From Pelobates cultripes (taxonomy: Eukaryota > Chordata > Amphibia > Anura > Pelobatidae), in contig OW240916.1 of assembly GCA_933207985.1 (NCBI GenBank), positions 297,759,577 to 297,823,576 of the forward strand: a DNA stretch of 64,000 nt, read 5' to 3'. Below are positions 62,021 to 64,000 of this stretch, one piece after another. Numbering within the stretch: the first letter of the stretch is position 1; each line of letters opens with the position of its first letter. The position numbers were made by a program, and so were the translations under genes. Under the pieces are notes generated by a model. That model saw only the letters and a list, made by a program, of their open reading frames with translations, did no database searches and was not told the origin of the DNA.

Positions 62021-62197
62021 AGGCCCTAATTTTATATTGTTGGCTTAACTTTTAAAATGATTTAATATTTTAAAACCTATTTTAATAAATGTATATATTT
62101 ATATTTTGTTATACAATAGATTTTGAAAAAAATAAAAATGTATCCAAAAAAATTAAATCATTTGAAAAGCTAGTCCAATAATATTAAACAAAGGCCT
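62021..62197. mobile_element. AT-rich TIR element, family C, copy 2
   Basis: The left AGGCCCTAATTTTATATTG with GGCTTAACTTTTAAAATG is inverted to the right AAATCATTTGAAAAGC with CAATAATATTAAAC and AGGCCT. Similar arms to 26117-26390. Confidence 0.65.
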
Positions 62198-62439
62198 ACA
62201 AGTGCCCACACAATCTCCTTACAAAATGAAAGCAGTTCTTTGATCCAATTTTTATTTATTGGTTTTACATATTTCTTTTTAATCCCTCTATTTTATTTCT
62301 CATAAATAGGGGCTAATTTCCCTTATATGAAATCATCAAGTAGACAAATCTTGACAAATGGTGGCACTTCAGTCAAGCTCCACTTTTTTTTGCCAAAGTC
62401 TGCCAGAGAAGGTCAAAAAGCAACAAGGGGATCAAAGAA

Positions 62440-63650
62440 AAGACAGACAGAAATTTAAAGAGAAGTGTCGATAACTTGTGGTAATAATGGCAACTGATAG
62501 TGTAGATTTAGTTGCTGTTACCGAGACATGGTATAATGAGAAAAATGACTGGGACATAGCAATACCAGGGTACTCTTTATATAGAAAAGATAGGGAAGGC
62601 AAGAAAGGGGGAGGGGTGGCCTTGTATGTGAAGGATAGCATAAATAGCATAAAATCTAGCCTAATAAAAGTTAGTGAGGCAAACAGAGTCCGTTTGGGTT
62701 ATGTTAGAATTTGGTAATCACACAGTAACTTGTGTAGGTGTGATTTATAGGCCCCCAGGACAAATTGAAGAGTTAGATAATCTACTAGTTGAGGAAATAG
62801 CTAAAATGACAATGAAGGGGGAAGTTATCGTCATGGGTGACTTTAACCTTCCTGATGTAAATTGGAAAACAAAATTAGATACTTGTGCCAGGAGCACACA
62901 TATTCTAAACTCCCTACTGGGATTGTCCCTAAAACAAGTTGTTGAGGAACCAACTCGTAAAGAGGCCATACTAGATTTAGTGTTAACAAATGGAGATTTG
63001 GTATCATATATTACTGTAGGTGAAAGTTTAGGATCCAGTGATCAGTCAGTGTGGTTTAATATCAGAACAGTGACTGAGTCACACCACACAAAAACAAAAA
63101 AAAGTTTTAGACTTTAGAAAAACAGACTTTTCTAAAATTAGAATATGGGTAGAGGAATCATTATCAGACTGGAGCAATTTAAATGGAGTCCAAGAGAAAT
63201 GGGATTATTGAAAAGTTGCACTATTGAAGGCAGAAAATTGCATTAGGCTTGTCAGTAAAAGCAAAAAATGCAAGAAACCACTGTGGTACTCCACAGATGT
63301 GGCCAAAATAGTTAAAAACAAAAAGTTAACATTTAGGAATTATAAAAAAAAAATCATAGTGAGGAAGACAAAATGATCTATAAGATTAGGCAGAAAGAAG
63401 CTAAGCAAGTTATAAGAGCTTCCAAATCACACAACAGAAGAGAAAATAGCACAGTCAGTAAAGGGGGATAAAACATTTTTAGATACATAAATGAGAAAAG
63501 AAAAGTAAAACAAGGATTAGTTAGATTAAAAACAAAAGAAGGAAGGTATGTAGAAGAGGATAAAGGTCTAGCTGACTGCCTCAATAATATTTTTGTTCTG
63601 TATTTAAAGATGAAAATGAAGGAAAGGCGTTAGCAAGAGAAAATCACTTG
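62440..63650 (+). mobile_element. CR1/L2-like LINE 5' part: endonuclease domain, decayed
   Basis: Reads MATDSVDLVAVTETWYNEKN (catalytic Glu in TETW), GGGVALYVKDS, then a -1/+1 shift near 62700 into CVGVIYRPPGQIEEL, VIVMGDFNLPDVNW and LDLVLTNGDLV ending SSDQSVW (SDH expected, here SDQ). These are motifs of the exonuclease/endonuclease/phosphatase fold at the N-terminus of CR1/L2 LINEs. Beyond 63117 many stops; scattered similarity (EDKGLADCLNNIF) to about 63600. Reverse transcriptase absent. Confidence 0.8.
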
Positions 63651-64000
63651 TTCGGATCGGTAAGTATCATCCAATGAAGCCCAAATCTGTTTAACGGTTG
63701 ATTGCTTAATACTAAAAGTTTAGCAGAAATCTATGTAAATTCTAACCCTACAGCTGTGCCTTCAAGGGCACCTAATTCTAAACTGAACTAAGAGTTACAT
63801 AACCCTCGCATAACCTCTGGAATAAAGACTGCCTGCCCCCACAAAAAGAAATATTATCAGCAAATCCAAGGTAAGTATGTGGACAAGGTAGGAGTCGAAG
63901 AGGAATAGTATAAAGCCAAGGATGAGTAGTTCAGCTGAGCCCCGACGTGCGTTTCGCCGGTAAGGCGGCTCTTCAAGGTGGTCCTAAATTTAAATCTCGA
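63651..64000 (-). mobile_element. Edge of a hammerhead-bearing dispersed repeat
   Basis: Ends with the hammerhead-like motif (63941-63985). The rest (for example ACCCTCGCATAACCTCTGG) is not recognised; the element continues outside the window, so its borders and class are unknown. Confidence 0.4.
63941..63985 (-). ncRNA. Hammerhead-ribozyme-like motif with GUC cleavage triplet (minus strand)
   Basis: Minus strand: TTGAAGA (complement of 63976-63970, CUGANGA with C to U at the first position), stem II GCCG/CGGC with loop CCTTAC, exact GAAAC (63955-63951), a three-base-pair stem III formed by ACG and CGT around CA, then GTC. All core spacings are right. Stem I pairing is weak in this copy. The surrounding repeat runs off the window. 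Confidence 0.45.

Overview
The window is vertebrate nuclear DNA, most probably from a frog (anuran amphibian). It is AT-rich and full of microsatellites, TTAA-targeted MITEs of the Kolobok/T2 kind, hAT-like fold-backs, a Tc1 element and CR1/L2-like LINE pieces. It carries one recognisable host gene. There is no bacterial-style gene organisation, CRISPR array or operon, and I found no tRNA or rRNA gene.

Host gene: thirteen exons on the minus strand between 27156 and 3803 encode residues that align end to end with positions 95-361 of vertebrate SSBP2 (single-stranded DNA-binding protein 2, an LDB1-stabilising LisH protein), as I remember that family. All exon junctions are in phase with GT/AG borders, and together they give 267 codons plus a stop. 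The first 94 residues (the LisH/LUFS region and start codon) are not in the window. Everything from 27157 to 64000 is therefore best read as part of one very large SSBP2 intron, or as 5' flanking intronic DNA. The part below about 3200 is past the gene's 3' end.

Layout: 1-3200, downstream flank with T2-type MITEs. 3200-3802, probable 3' UTR. 3803-27156, exons. The last intron (3833-9055) is crowded with fold-back repeats: a tight cluster of three hammerhead-ribozyme-like repeats (5020-6240) includes a broken restriction-like endonuclease coding fragment. The intron at 18176-21070 holds a 1-kb hAT-like element with an internal minisatellite and an 8-bp target duplication. 27157-64000 is intronic and transposon-rich: a fold-back at 30618-30975, a Tc1 pseudogene (32776-36379) split by a 2-kb piggyBac-like palindromic element, a nested T2 pair (48926-49987), a CR1/L2-like LINE (51340-54766) split by a 1.6-kb TTAA element packed with hairpins, and the endonuclease end of another LINE (62440-63650). 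The right edge carries the best hammerhead-like motif of the window.

The most interesting material is (i) repeated hammerhead-ribozyme-like cores on both strands in several unrelated-looking repeats, and (ii) two TTAA elements made largely of stacked inverted repeats. All family assignments come from reading motifs and from memory. No database search or folding calculation was run.
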